From: Synechococcales cyanobacterium CNB
Lineage (GTDB): Bacteria > Planctomycetota > Phycisphaerae > Phycisphaerales > UBA1924
Reading direction: 5' to 3'
Assembly: GCA_030263455.1 (NCBI GenBank)
Contig: SZOZ01000007.1
Span: 62,001-126,000, forward strand
Length of the DNA: 64,000 nt
The notes under the pieces are model-generated. The model was not told the origin of the DNA. It made no database searches and worked only from the letters and a program-made list of their open reading frames with translations. This document shows positions 36,154 to 45,790 of the stretch, one piece after another (the first letter of the stretch is position 1; each line of letters begins with the position of its first letter). The translations under genes and the position numbers were made by a program.

Positions 36154-37464
36154 TCACCCCGGCTCGCGCTCGCGGTGGATGGTGGCCCCGAGCGAAGTGA
36201 GGCGGTCTTCAAGGCGTTCGTAGCCGCGGTCGAGGTGGTAGACGCGGCTGATGGTGGTCGTGCCCTCGGCGGCCAGGGCGGCGACGACGAGCGAGGCCGA
36301 GGCGCGCAGGTCGCTCGCCATCACCGGCGCGCCGCGCAGCCGGCGCACGCCCGAGACCACGACCGTCGCGCCCGAGCGGAAGAGGCTCGCCCCCATCCGC
36401 CCCAGTTCGGCGACGTGCAGGAACCGCTCCGGGAAGATGCGCTCGGTGATCACCGAGTTGCCCTCCGCGATGCTGAGCAGCGCCATGAGTTGGGCCTGAA
36501 GGTCCGTCGGGAAGCCGGGGTGCGGCTGCGTCGTGACCTCGACCGGGCGCGGGGCGCGGTCGCACGAGACGCGGCACACGCATCGCAACGGGTCGTCGCC
36601 GCCCACCGGCTCGACCCGCACGCCCGCGGCCTCAAGGCGATCGACCACAGCCAGCATGGCGTCGAGGGGGCAGTTGTCGAGGACGACGGAGCCGCGCGTG
36701 ATGGCGGCGGCGCACATCAGCGTGCCGGCCTCGATGCGGTCTGGGATGACGGCGTGGTCCGCGCCGCCGAGCGAGGGGACGCCGTCGATCGTGATTCGGG
36801 GTGAGCCGGCGCCGGTGATCCGCGCCCCCATCGCGTTGAGCAGTCGTGCGAGGTCCACGACTTCCGGCTCGCAGGCGGCGGACTCGATGACGGTGCGCCC
36901 CTTCGCGAGAGCCGCGGCGGACATGACGTTCGCGGTGCCGAGGACGGTCGATCCGAACGGGCCGCCGAGGAAGACGGTCTCACCGCGCAGGCCCTCGGCC
37001 GGAGCCGAGGCGACGATGTCGCCCTGTTCGAGCGTGATGCGGGCGCCGAGGGCGCGCAGGCCGCGCAGGTGCAGGTCCACCGGGCGATCGCCGATGGCGC
37101 ACCCGCCGGGCATGGAGACGCGGGCGCGTCCGCGCCTGGCGAGAAGCGGGCCGAGCACGCAGATGCTCGCTCGCATGGTCTTGACGACGTCGTAGCGCGC
37201 ATGCGAAGGGAACTCGTCCACGGACTGAAGCGTGACGGTGCCGGAGTCGGCGGCTGGCCCGCGCTCGTCGGTGCGGCAGCAGCCGAGTTCCGCGAGCAGA
37301 CCCAGCATGTTCCGGATGTCGGCGAGGTCCGGCACGTCGCGGAACCGGACAGGGCGATCGGTCAGCAGCGCGGCCGCCAGCAGCGGGAGCGCCGCGTTCT
37401 TGGACCCGTTGACACGGACCCGCCCCTCGAGCCTCCGACCGCCCTCGACAACGAATCGGTCCAT
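36154..37464 (-). CDS. murA: UDP-N-acetylglucosamine 1-carboxyvinyltransferase
   Basis: 436 residues. Lys22 in NGSKNAALP and the catalytic Cys122 in SMPGGCAIGDRPVD are present; Cys at this position predicts fosfomycin sensitivity. PHPGFPTDLQAQ and GASLFRSG appear in the C-terminal half as expected. It transfers enolpyruvate from PEP to UDP-GlcNAc, the first committed peptidoglycan step. GGAGG is 5 nt before the ATG. Its presence bears on the older view that planctomycetes lack peptidoglycan. Confidence 0.95.
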   Translation of the reverse strand: MDRFVVEGGRRLEGRVRVNGSKNAALPLLAAALLTDRPVRFRDVPDLADIRNMLGLLAELGCCRTDERGPAADSGTVTLQSVDEFPSHARYDVVKTMRASICVLGPLLARRGRARVSMPGGCAIGDRPVDLHLRGLRALGARITLEQGDIVASAPAEGLRGETVFLGGPFGSTVLGTANVMSAAALAKGRTVIESAACEPEVVDLARLLNAMGARITGAGSPRITIDGVPSLGGADHAVIPDRIEAGTLMCAAAITRGSVVLDNCPLDAMLAVVDRLEAAGVRVEPVGGDDPLRCVCRVSCDRAPRPVEVTTQPHPGFPTDLQAQLMALLSIAEGNSVITERIFPERFLHVAELGRMGASLFRSGATVVVSGVRRLRGAPVMASDLRASASLVVAALAAEGTTTISRVYHLDRGYERLEDRLTSLGATIHREREPG

Positions 37465-37720
37465 CCCGGCCTCCGTGCGTCTGCATCCCCGACGAACGGC
37501 ATGGTACATCGGCCGCGCGGCGTCCCGAGCGGGAGACACCGATTCCGCGCCGCCTGAGCGCGGTTTCGGCCCGGCGTGCTCCCGGGGCACGCCGCACAAC
37601 CCGCACGACCACGCCAATCGAACCCGACTCGCCGGATTACCACCTCCCCGCGCTGGCCGTCACGCCCGGGAGTTTGGAGAGTGAAGGGTGAGGCAAACGG
37701 AACCGACACGGAGGTGCTTC

Positions 37721-38635
37721 ATGCGGTACGGGAGAGGTCAACGGAGCGGCACGGCGTTGCTCGCCCTGGCGGGCGCGATCACGCTCGGTCAGGCGGCCGC
37801 GGCACAGCAGCAAGGCCCCGATTCGCTGGTGCTGACGGGCATCGTGCGCGATTTCAAAGCCCGCGAGCTGCCCGGGGGTCACACCGACTTCCAGTGGCAG
37901 CCGCGGAACAAGGACAACAAGGGCTCCTTCGGCCACTACATGAAGATCGTCGAGGACCGCCTCGACCCCGACGGCAAACCCGTCTTTCGCTCGCGCGGGC
38001 ACCGCGTCACGAGCCAGTGGAGGGACGGATCGGGCCGCAACATCATGTCCCCTCGCGATCACATCGACTCGCGGCCGGGAGACGTCGCCGGCACGATGGA
38101 ATCCGAAGGCAACGCCGTCAACTCCGCCCAGTCCTTCTCGCAGTGGTTCCGCGACCAGCCGGGCGTGAACATCTCCAAGACCATGCAAATCACCCTGCGG
38201 CGCGACCCCGACTCGGGCCACTACGTCTTCGACGACCGCACCGACCCGCAGTTCTCCAGCCTCGGCGGGTTCTTCCCGATCAACGGCGACCTCTACGGCA
38301 ACTACGGCAGCACCGGCAAGAACTACCACTTCACCTTCGAACTCGGAACCCAGTTCGTCTACCGCCGCAACACGGGACAGGTCTTCACCTTCCGCGGCGA
38401 CGACGACGTCTGGGTCTTCGTCGACGGCTGGCTCGTCATCGACCTCGGCGGCGTCCACGGCGCGATCGAGCAGACCATCGATCTCGACCGCCTCGGCTGG
38501 CTCGTGGACGGGAACACCTACCAGCTGCGATTCTTCTTCGCCGAACGGCACACCACCGAGGCGAACTTCCGCATCACCACCTCGCTCGAACTGCGCGACA
38601 TCGCCATCCCCGTCTCCGCCGCTCTCTACGACTGA
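37721..38635 (+). CDS. Secreted fibro-slime domain protein
   Basis: 304 residues. ATG 37721 has GGAGG 6 nt upstream; the signal peptide ends around AAAAQQ. The fibro-slime/PA14-like domain shows LVLTGIVRDFKARELPGGHTDF near the start, LGGFFPINGDLYGN in the middle and the hallmark FRGDDDVWVFVDGWLVIDLGG around 230, then FFFAERHTTEANFRITT. Such domains occur in Fibrobacter and slime-mould adhesins and probably bind carbohydrate. No anchor follows, so it may be freely secreted. Confidence 0.88.
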   Translation: MRYGRGQRSGTALLALAGAITLGQAAAAQQQGPDSLVLTGIVRDFKARELPGGHTDFQWQPRNKDNKGSFGHYMKIVEDRLDPDGKPVFRSRGHRVTSQWRDGSGRNIMSPRDHIDSRPGDVAGTMESEGNAVNSAQSFSQWFRDQPGVNISKTMQITLRRDPDSGHYVFDDRTDPQFSSLGGFFPINGDLYGNYGSTGKNYHFTFELGTQFVYRRNTGQVFTFRGDDDVWVFVDGWLVIDLGGVHGAIEQTIDLDRLGWLVDGNTYQLRFFFAERHTTEANFRITTSLELRDIAIPVSAALYD

Positions 38636-38713
38636 TCGCGGCCCGATACCGCCCCCACCCCCGCACGCCCGGCGCTCCCATGAAGCCGGGCGTGTCTTTG
38701 TGCGCCGCGGAAA

Positions 38714-39007
38714 TCAGCCCTGCACGTCGATGCTCGGACGCCGCGCGCCCTCGCCCGGCCGCAGAGAACCGTCCGGGGCGTAGGCGGGACGCTCCTGCCG
38801 GTCCTCGCGCGCCTCCTCCTGGGCGTTGTCCTTCAGGTTCCGGACCGCCTCCGCGATCTCGACGCGATCCAGCTCCTCCTGCTCGCGCGTCGAAGCGGGA
38901 TCGCGCGGGCGGCGGGCCTCCTTGCGGGCCACGTCGCGCGCCGCAACCTGCTCGGCCTGGTGCAGGCCGGCGACCGACTGGGCCGCGGATGTGCCGAATG
39001 CGCTCAC
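38714..39007 (-). CDS. Small charged hypothetical protein
   Basis: 97 residues from a GTG. A short start (MSAFGTSAAQSVAGLHQAEQ) is followed by a highly charged middle (ARDVARKEARRPRDPASTRE, ELDRVEIAEAVRNLKDNAQEE) and an end RPSIDVQG. No domain recognised and no Shine-Dalgarno sequence seen. The 120 bp between it and fabI's end holds nothing I can name. Confidence 0.5.
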   Translation of the reverse strand: MSAFGTSAAQSVAGLHQAEQVAARDVARKEARRPRDPASTREQEELDRVEIAEAVRNLKDNAQEEAREDRQERPAYAPDGSLRPGEGARRPSIDVQG

Positions 39008-39127
39008 GAACGGAATATCGACGAGAGGACCGTCCGCGCTTCACCCACCACGGGCGATGGGGTTATCGGCTGGAACCTCACCACTACATATAGATGGATG
39101 TAGGATGGTGCGCACGAACTGCGCCGG

Positions 39128-39913
39128 TCAGATGCCGAGCGTGTTCACCCCGCAGTCCACGTAGATGTTCTCGCCCGTGACGCCCGACGAGAGATCGCCG
39201 GCCAGGTAGACGGCGGTACGGCCCACGTCGGCCCCTTCCACGTTGCGCCGAAGCGGAGCACGCTCCAGGTTCATCCGCTCGATATCGTCCACGCCCCCCA
39301 CCGCCGATGAGGCGAGCGTCCGAAGGTAGCCCCCCGAAATGGTGTTCACGCGAATGCCCTTCTCGCCAAGTTCCGCGGCGAGGTATCGGGCCGTGCACTC
39401 CAGGGCGGCCTTTGCCACGCCCATCACGTTGTACCCGGGCACGACCTTCTCAGCCCCGTAATACGACATCGCCATCACCGAGCCGCCGCCCGATCGCTCC
39501 ATGAGCGGCGCGGCCGCGCGGGACATGGCGAGCAGCGTGTAGGCCGAGACGTCGATGGCGCTGAGGTACGCCGCGCGCGGGGTCTGCACGAACTTGCCGC
39601 GCGCGAGCCACTCGCGGTCCGCGAAGGCGATCGAGTGCACCAGCACATGCAGGCGGTCGAACGACTCGGCGTAGCGGGCGAAGGCGGCGTCGATCTGCTC
39701 GTCGCTCGACGCGTCCATCGGCGCAAGCCACGGATCGGCAACGCCGAGCGCCTCGACGGCGCGACGGGTACGGCGCTCGTTCTTCTCGCCGGGCAGGTGC
39801 GTGAACGCGCACCGGCAGCCGTGCTCGAGGAGGGCGGCAGCGATGTGCCAGGCGTAGGAGCGCTCGTTGGCGATGCCGACGATGAGAGCGTGACGACCTT
39901 CCAGCAGTTTCAT
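39128..39913 (-). CDS. fabI: Enoyl-[acyl-carrier-protein] reductase FabI
   Basis: 261 residues, divergent SDR. The N-terminal nucleotide site is IVGIANERSYAWHIA at 11-25. The catalytic pair is Tyr161 and Lys168 in YNVMGVAK, the Y-x6-K spacing of FabI, and RVNTISGGYLRTLAS follows. It reduces enoyl-ACP in the last step of each fatty-acid elongation cycle. The fold and spacing exclude an ordinary Y-x3-K dehydrogenase. Confidence 0.94.
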   Translation of the reverse strand: MKLLEGRHALIVGIANERSYAWHIAAALLEHGCRCAFTHLPGEKNERRTRRAVEALGVADPWLAPMDASSDEQIDAAFARYAESFDRLHVLVHSIAFADREWLARGKFVQTPRAAYLSAIDVSAYTLLAMSRAAAPLMERSGGGSVMAMSYYGAEKVVPGYNVMGVAKAALECTARYLAAELGEKGIRVNTISGGYLRTLASSAVGGVDDIERMNLERAPLRRNVEGADVGRTAVYLAGDLSSGVTGENIYVDCGVNTLGI

Positions 39914-40005
39914 GCGAGGCTCCGGTGTGGAGGGTGATGAGCGGAAGAATAGGAGACAGGGCTTCGAAAGGCCCCGCCGCAAGTCCGCTGCACGATGGTT
40001 GAAGG

Positions 40006-41220
40006 TCAATGCGGGTCGATCGAGCGAAGAAGCGGGCCGGGCAGGAGCAGGCTCAGCACACCCGCGACCGCGAGGGCCCCCGCCGTGACGAAGAACGCAG
40101 CCCCCAGCCCGAGGGCGTGGTGCAGCCGTTCGGCGGCCAGAGAGCCGACCCCAGCGAACGCCCATGCGCCGCCCATCATCAGGCTCGAGGCGAGGCTCGT
40201 GCGGTGCGGGAGAAGACGCTGCGCGAGCGCGATCGTGACGGGAACGAGACCGCCGAAGCCCGCACCAGCGACCACAGTGAGCGCGAAACCCGCCGGGATG
40301 GACGAGTTCGGGATGAGAGCGGCCGCGGCGGCCCCGAGCATCGGCACGGCGACCAGCGCAGCTTTCTCGTGGTGGGCGCGGAGAAACCAGCCCGCCGCCA
40401 GTCCCGCGCAGCCCATCCCCACCTGCATCGCCGCCTGCATCGCGCCGTTGATCGCGCTGGCGCGCTGGGCAAGGTCGAGCGCGAGCGGGTCGGCGGAGGC
40501 GTGCGAGCGCACACGCTCCTCGACCCACGCCAGCAGCAGGTACACCAGCGCCATGTTCACGCTGAAACGCACGAAGTTGCCCGCGTAGAGAAGCCAGACC
40601 GCCGCCCAGCGCCGGCGGCGGTCCACCCGGCTGAGGCCGCGGTGCTTCTCGTGCGCATCGTGGCGACGGTGCGCAACGGCGTGGATCGCCCACGCGAGCG
40701 CAGCAGCGACCGCGACGCCAGGGATCGCAAGCCACGCCAGCGACTCAACCCCGAACCTCGCCGCCTGCTGCGGCGGGAGCACGTTCCCGAGGATGCCCCC
40801 CCCCATGCCCGCAAGGAAAAAAACCGAAACTGCGAGCGAGCGGCGCCGGCCCGCGAGTTGGCCGACGGCGGCAACCGCGGGCGGGTGGAACGCGCCGACT
40901 CCCGCAGCGCCCGCGCTGTAGAGCGCGAGCAAGACGGCGAACGACGGTGCGAACGGCATGACGCAGATGGCGACCGCGGCGACGAGCAGGCCGAGCGTGC
41001 CGATCGATCGCGTGTTCAGACGATCGCTCACGAACGCCGCCGCCGGTTGAACAAGCCCGCTGGTGACCGAACCGACCGCCAGCAGCAGCGCGACCTGCGC
41101 GGGCGTGGCGTCGAGGCGCGCGCGGAAGAGCGGGAGCAGGCCGATGGGGAGAAACGAGTAGAAGTCCACGGCGGTGTGCGCGCCGATGGCGACGCCCGCG
41201 CGGAGGCGCGCCGCACTCAT
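40006..41220 (-). CDS. MFS transporter, fosmidomycin-resistance-like
   Basis: 404 residues, about 12 membrane helices with a central basic loop (HRRHDAHEKHRGLSRVDRRRR). The opening AIGAHTAVDFYSFLPIGLLPLFRARL resembles the Fsr (fosmidomycin resistance) family start, and GVGAFHPPAVAAVG has that family's A-F-H-P motif. Export of a drug or metabolite is inferred. The ATG has only a weak ribosome site. A perfect 17-bp palindrome lies 99 bp upstream, between this gene and the divergent PEP-CTERM-like gene. Confidence 0.8.
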   Translation of the reverse strand: MSAARLRAGVAIGAHTAVDFYSFLPIGLLPLFRARLDATPAQVALLLAVGSVTSGLVQPAAAFVSDRLNTRSIGTLGLLVAAVAICVMPFAPSFAVLLALYSAGAAGVGAFHPPAVAAVGQLAGRRRSLAVSVFFLAGMGGGILGNVLPPQQAARFGVESLAWLAIPGVAVAAALAWAIHAVAHRRHDAHEKHRGLSRVDRRRRWAAVWLLYAGNFVRFSVNMALVYLLLAWVEERVRSHASADPLALDLAQRASAINGAMQAAMQVGMGCAGLAAGWFLRAHHEKAALVAVPMLGAAAAALIPNSSIPAGFALTVVAGAGFGGLVPVTIALAQRLLPHRTSLASSLMMGGAWAFAGVGSLAAERLHHALGLGAAFFVTAGALAVAGVLSLLLPGPLLRSIDPH

Positions 41221-41676
41221 GACGCCGATCGAAACGCTTCCAGGCAGCGCAGTTTCGCGGAAGGGTCGGCCCACGAAGGGGAGTTGTAGGAGCGGCGAAA
41301 CCGCCAAGAAGCCGCACTGTTCGGGTAACCCGAACCGCAGCGGCGCGTGCGAGTGGCAAAAGTTCTGGCCAGCCGCATTTTTCATGACCCGGCAAGACGC
41401 GATTCGTCGCACTGGGAACGGGTGAGGCGGCCCGGACGCTCCCGCAAGGCCCGTCGCGCAGAGATTGCACGCCCCAGGCCGGCTCCGGCTCTTTCATCCC
41501 TGAAACCCTCATCCTGCGAAACGCGAACCTTGATCTGGAGAGTCTGGAAAATTCGGGGGGATCGCACTTCGCGTGATGACGGGTTTGAGATATCATGGGA
41601 CAACCACGGGGGCGCCAGAAGGACGGGGCCTCCGCACCCGGTTCGTGCATCTCACAGGCAAGAGGGAGACTCAACA
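41221..41676. other. 456-bp intergenic region between divergent genes
   Basis: No credible gene. It holds the 17-bp palindrome at 41319-41335 and, near the right end, TATCAT at about 41591-41596 with a poor -35 (TTCGCG) 17 nt earlier, a weak candidate for the promoter of the gene at 41677. Otherwise I see nothing. Confidence 0.5.
41319..41335. promoter_or_regulatory. Perfect 17-bp palindrome, operator-like
   Basis: GTTCGGGTAACCCGAAC: two 8-bp arms around a central A with no mismatch. It lies between two divergent genes and has no run of T after it, so an operator is more likely than a terminator. The regulator is unknown; no repressor gene is adjacent. Confidence 0.55.
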
Positions 41677-42738
41677 ATGAAGACGATTCGGATCGCGATG
41701 CTTGCTGCGCTCGCAGGCGGTGTGACGGGCGCGGCGTCGGGACAGAACATCCTGATCACCGAGCACAACACCCAGACCGTATACAAGATGAACGTCTACA
41801 CCAACGTGATCACCCCCCTGATCACCTACGGTGACCCGAACATCCGGCTCGCCGGCATCGAGCGCGGACCCGGCGGCGCGTTCTACGTCGCCAACGGCCC
41901 CCTGCCCGTGCAGGACCCGAGCACCGCCACGATCTTCAAGATCAAGGGCCTCCTCGGCGGCGCGCCCGTCAGCAGCGTCTTCGCCCAGAACGACCCGCTC
42001 CAGAACCCCATCGGACTCCGCTACCACGCCCCCACCAACAACCTGCTCGTCGTCAACAACCCGCCCGAGAACTCCATGCAGCAGCCCGCGTTCGACGGCA
42101 TCCTCGGGTACGACCTGAGCAACGGCAACATGACCCAGGTCTTCCAGCAGGCGCCCTCCGGCGACCCGCCCCCCGTCTACCGCCAGGGCGCACGCATGAT
42201 CGTCGATCCCTCCGGCGCGGGAGACTACATCGCCACCTCCCTCAACGGCGGCGTCTACGACGGCGGCTCCGGAGACCTCAACAAGGGCAGCACCCTCTGG
42301 CGAGTGAACGTCGACGGCAGCCTGAACGGCACCATGTCGCTGCTCGTGGACCTCAGCAACACCTCCATCGGCACCCCGCTCACCTTCGTCCGCGGCGTCG
42401 CCGCGGGCCCCGCCGGCGAACTCTACATCACCGACCTCAGCACAGACACCCTCTACCGCATCGACCTCGACGGCGGCGGCAACTTCTCCAGCATCGCCTC
42501 CGTCGTCAGCATCACCCAGGGCAGCGGCATGCTCGACGTCGTCTACCACCCCATCACCAACAAGCTCTACTTCTCCACCTCCAACAGCGACGAACTCTAC
42601 AGCGTCAACCTCGACGGCTCGGGCCTCTCCCTCATCGCCTCGAACTTCGAGGCACGCAACTTCTACCTCGTCCCGGCCCCCGGCTCACTCGCCCTCCTCG
42701 GGATCGGCTCGCTCGTCGCCATGCGACGCCGCCGCTGA
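41677..42738 (+). CDS. Secreted NHL/propeller-like protein with PEP-CTERM-like tail
   Basis: 353 residues. GAGGGAG precedes the ATG and a signal peptide ends at ASGQ (about residue 22). The body reads as propeller blades (LAGIERGPGGAFYVANG, YDLSNGNMTQVF, VRGVAAGPAGELYITDLSTDTLYRIDL, LDVVYHPITNKLYFST). The end is VPAPGSLALLGIGSLVAMRRRR, a PEP-CTERM-like sorting tail with Pro-Ala-Pro in place of Pro-Glu-Pro, a hydrophobic helix and an Arg cluster. An exosortase should process it but none is in the window. A rho-independent terminator follows. Confidence 0.85.
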   Translation: MKTIRIAMLAALAGGVTGAASGQNILITEHNTQTVYKMNVYTNVITPLITYGDPNIRLAGIERGPGGAFYVANGPLPVQDPSTATIFKIKGLLGGAPVSSVFAQNDPLQNPIGLRYHAPTNNLLVVNNPPENSMQQPAFDGILGYDLSNGNMTQVFQQAPSGDPPPVYRQGARMIVDPSGAGDYIATSLNGGVYDGGSGDLNKGSTLWRVNVDGSLNGTMSLLVDLSNTSIGTPLTFVRGVAAGPAGELYITDLSTDTLYRIDLDGGGNFSSIASVVSITQGSGMLDVVYHPITNKLYFSTSNSDELYSVNLDGSGLSLIASNFEARNFYLVPAPGSLALLGIGSLVAMRRRR

Positions 42739-42769
42739 GCGATTCACCCGACGTCCGACGTCCTCTGAC

Positions 42770-42798
42770 GCCCGGCGGCAACCCCGCCGGGCGTTTTT
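42770..42798 (+). terminator. Rho-independent terminator
   Basis: Perfect 9-bp stem GCCCGGCGG / CCGCCGGGC (42770-42778 and 42784-42792), loop CAACC, followed by GTTTTT. It stands 32 bp after the stop of the PEP-CTERM-like gene. Confidence 0.9.
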
Positions 42799-42974
42799 CA
42801 TCGACTTCCGCGGGCGGGAAAGCCCCCGGTTCGTCGGACCTTGCGACGCGAATGGAACCCGCGAAACACTTTGTCGAAGCGGTCAAAGGCGATATCTTGA
42901 TGCCGGGGGATGATTCGCCGCCGGGTTGCCGCTATCGGCCGAGCGCTCGCACGCCGGCCGCGAGGAGACGCGCC

Positions 42975-45269
42975 ATGTTGCTCCGTTCGCTGATCGTCTC
43001 GCTTCTGGTCGCATGCCTCGCGCCGTGCGCGGCGTGGGCGCAAGGTGAGGGCATGCCCGGAGAGCCGGTGCGCTACGACGGCCAGAAGGTCGTGCGGGTC
43101 GAACCACGCACCGCTCGCCAACTGACCGCGACGGTCAACCTGGCGACGTCGACTTGGTCCGAGCGGGTGGGACTCGGCCCGATCGAGGTGATGGTGACGC
43201 CGGACGCGATCGAAGCCCTGCGCGGGCTCGGCCTCGATCCGGTCGTGCTGGTCGAGGACGTGCAGGCGCTCATCGACGCGGAGCGCGCCGAGATCGAGCG
43301 ACGACGCACACTGCGCGACCTCACGTGGTTCGAGAACTATCGGACCAACGCCGAGTTCCTCGCCTACTGCAACGGGCTGGTGGCGGAGTTCCCCGCGATG
43401 GCCTCGGTGAGCACGATCGGCCAGTCGCTCCAGAACCGCCCCATCGTCGCGCTGCGCGTCACCGGCACCGGCGGGCAATCGCCCAAGCCGCAACTCATCT
43501 TCAACGGCTGCCAGCACGCACGCGAATGGGTCAGCCCGATGACCGTGACGTTCATCGCGGACCAGCTGCTGCGGCAGTACGGCGTGGACCCGCGCGTGAC
43601 CGACCTGATGGACCGCTTCGAGTTCCTGATCGTGCCGATCGTGAACCCGGACGGGTACGAGTACTCCTGGAACACGGACCGCATGTGGCGGAAGAACCGC
43701 CGCCAGAACAGCGGCGGCACCTGGGGCGTCGACCTGAACCGCAACTGGGACATCAACTGGGGCGGCGAAGGATCGAGCGGCAGCGGGTCGAGCGAGACCT
43801 ACCGCGGCACCGCCCCGTTCTCCGAGCCGGAGACGCAGGTCGTACGTGACTACATCCTCGCCCAGCCGCACGGACGCGCCCACATCGACTTCCACAGCTA
43901 CTCGCAGCTCATCCTCTACCCGTGGGGCTTCACGAACGCGACCCCCCCCGAGCCGGACAACTCGAACTTCGTCCAGATGGGCGCACAGATGGCCGCCGCG
44001 ATCAAGGCCGTCCACAACCAGACCTACGTCCCACAGCACGCCATCGAGCTCTACGCCGCCTCCGGCATCATGTCCGACTGGACCTACACCGCAGGCCTGT
44101 ACGGGTTCACGATCGAACTCCGCCCCACCTCCGGTTTCCCCGGCTTCCTGTTGCCCCCGGAAGAGATCATCCCAACCGGCGAGGAAAACTTCGCGGCCAT
44201 TCTCACGCTCGCCGAGGCGATCAGCGATCTGCCCGCCACGATCTCGCTCCCCAACGGCGCACCTTCCTACGTCGAGGCGGACGCGCCGACGACCCTGTCC
44301 GTGCGCGTCGATCCGGGCGGGGGCGTGGTGATCGCCGGCTCGGAATCGGTGTGGACACGCACCACCACGGGCGGATTCACGCAGGCCGCGCTGACGCCCA
44401 CGGGCGGCAAGGCCTACGACGCCATGCTCCCCGCCGTCGCCTGCGGACGCAGCGTCGAGTTCTACTTCACCGCGGAACTGGCCGACGGCTCGACGCTGAC
44501 CTACCCGTCCGGCGGCGCGAACGACCCGTTCTCGGTCGAGGCGCGGAAGGTCATCTTCGCCGACGACTTCGACGCCGACCGCGGCTGGACCGTCGGCGCG
44601 CCGGGCGACAACGCCCCGCGCGGCATCTGGGGTCGCATGGCGCCACAGCAGACCACGAGCAACGGGCAGATCGTGCAGCCGGGGTGGGTCGTTGTGGGGC
44701 AGAACTGCTTCGTCACCGACGGCCGGGCCGGCAGCAGCGCGGGATCGTGGGACGTCGACGAGGGCAAGACGACGCTCCTCAGCCCCGTGCTCGACCTCTC
44801 CGACGCCGCCGAACCCGTGGTCTCGTACTGGCGGTGGTACTCGAACCACGCCGGCAACGGGCCGTACTCGGACGTCTTCGTCGTGGACATCTCCAATGAC
44901 GGCGGCGCGACGTGGACGAACCTCGAAACCGTCGGGCCGACGGGGCCGGAAGTCGAGGGCGGGTGGTACTTCGTGCAGCACGCGCTGAGCAGTGTCGTGG
45001 AGCCGACGGCTCAGGTGCGCCTGCGGTTCGTGGCGTCGGACTACGACCCCCAGTCCCTCGTCGAAGCGTGCATCGACGACTTCCGCGTGCTCTCCAGCTG
45101 CCCCGGCCGACCGGGCGACTACAACGGCGACACCGTCGTCGACACGCTCGACTTCCTCGCATTCCTCAACGACTGGGTCGCCGGCAACCCGAAGGCCGAC
45201 TGGAACGGCGACACCAAGATCGACACGCTCGACTTCCTCGCATTCCTCAACGACTGGACGCTCGGCTGA
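42975..45269 (+). CDS. Secreted M14 zinc carboxypeptidase with choice-of-anchor-J domain and dockerin
   Basis: 764 residues. GAGGAG lies 7 nt before the ATG; the signal peptide ends at AWAQ. A propeptide-like part precedes the catalytic domain (about 115-430), with zinc ligands H181 and E184 (HAREW) and H307 (DFHSYS), substrate-binding NRNW at 255-258 and catalytic E381 (FTIELRP). Residues about 530-700 resemble choice-of-anchor J. Two dockerin loops (DYNGDTVVDTLDFLAFLNDW, DWNGDTKIDTLDFLAFLNDW) end in TLG without the terminal Cys. A weak promoter candidate is TTTGTC (42870) and TATCTT (42893) with 17-nt spacing. It should trim C-terminal residues from peptides outside the cell. Confidence 0.9.
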   Translation: MLLRSLIVSLLVACLAPCAAWAQGEGMPGEPVRYDGQKVVRVEPRTARQLTATVNLATSTWSERVGLGPIEVMVTPDAIEALRGLGLDPVVLVEDVQALIDAERAEIERRRTLRDLTWFENYRTNAEFLAYCNGLVAEFPAMASVSTIGQSLQNRPIVALRVTGTGGQSPKPQLIFNGCQHAREWVSPMTVTFIADQLLRQYGVDPRVTDLMDRFEFLIVPIVNPDGYEYSWNTDRMWRKNRRQNSGGTWGVDLNRNWDINWGGEGSSGSGSSETYRGTAPFSEPETQVVRDYILAQPHGRAHIDFHSYSQLILYPWGFTNATPPEPDNSNFVQMGAQMAAAIKAVHNQTYVPQHAIELYAASGIMSDWTYTAGLYGFTIELRPTSGFPGFLLPPEEIIPTGEENFAAILTLAEAISDLPATISLPNGAPSYVEADAPTTLSVRVDPGGGVVIAGSESVWTRTTTGGFTQAALTPTGGKAYDAMLPAVACGRSVEFYFTAELADGSTLTYPSGGANDPFSVEARKVIFADDFDADRGWTVGAPGDNAPRGIWGRMAPQQTTSNGQIVQPGWVVVGQNCFVTDGRAGSSAGSWDVDEGKTTLLSPVLDLSDAAEPVVSYWRWYSNHAGNGPYSDVFVVDISNDGGATWTNLETVGPTGPEVEGGWYFVQHALSSVVEPTAQVRLRFVASDYDPQSLVEACIDDFRVLSSCPGRPGDYNGDTVVDTLDFLAFLNDWVAGNPKADWNGDTKIDTLDFLAFLNDWTLG

Positions 45270-45334
45270 GCCGGGCGCGATCCGCGACGCCGCGCGTACA
45301 CTCCTACCGTGAACGAACGAACGGAGGACGCGCC

Positions 45335-45760
45335 ATGGACACAAGGACGCTGATCGGCCTGCTCAACGACGACCTCGCGCACGAGTATGCCGCCGTGATC
45401 CAGTATCTCACCTACGCCGCGCGCGTGAGCGGCCCGTACCGCCCCGAACTGAGCAAGTTCTTCATGGCAGAAGTGCCGGACGAGACGGGGCACGCGCAGA
45501 TTCTGGCGAACAAGATCGTCGCCCTCGGCGGCGTGCCCACGACTTCGGCACGCCCGGTCCCGGTCCCCGACGGCAACCGCGCGATGCTCGAAGCCATCCT
45601 TCAAGCCGAGAGCGACGCCGTGCGCCGGTACACCGAGCGCGCCCGCCAGGCCGAGCAGGCGGGGGACAAGGGACTCCAGGTCACGCTCGAGGACATGGTC
45701 CGCGACGAGACCGACCACCGCGACGAAACGGCGCGCATCCTGCGGGAATGGCCCCTCTGA
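45335..45760 (+). CDS. Ferritin-like domain protein
   Basis: 141 residues, four-helix ferritin-like fold. Probable iron ligands are in HEYAAVIQY near 16, EVPDETGHAQ near 46, QAESDAVRRYTERA near 90 and RDETDHRDE near 123. It is shorter than bacterioferritin and similar to the ferritin-like/DUF-type proteins that bind a di-iron centre or resemble Dps. ACGGAGG lies upstream of the ATG, and TACCGT at 45305-45310 may be its -10. Iron storage or oxidative protection is inferred. Confidence 0.78.
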   Translation: MDTRTLIGLLNDDLAHEYAAVIQYLTYAARVSGPYRPELSKFFMAEVPDETGHAQILANKIVALGGVPTTSARPVPVPDGNRAMLEAILQAESDAVRRYTERARQAEQAGDKGLQVTLEDMVRDETDHRDETARILREWPL

Positions 45761-45790
45761 GCGGACGCCGCCGACGCCTACCATCCGTCC

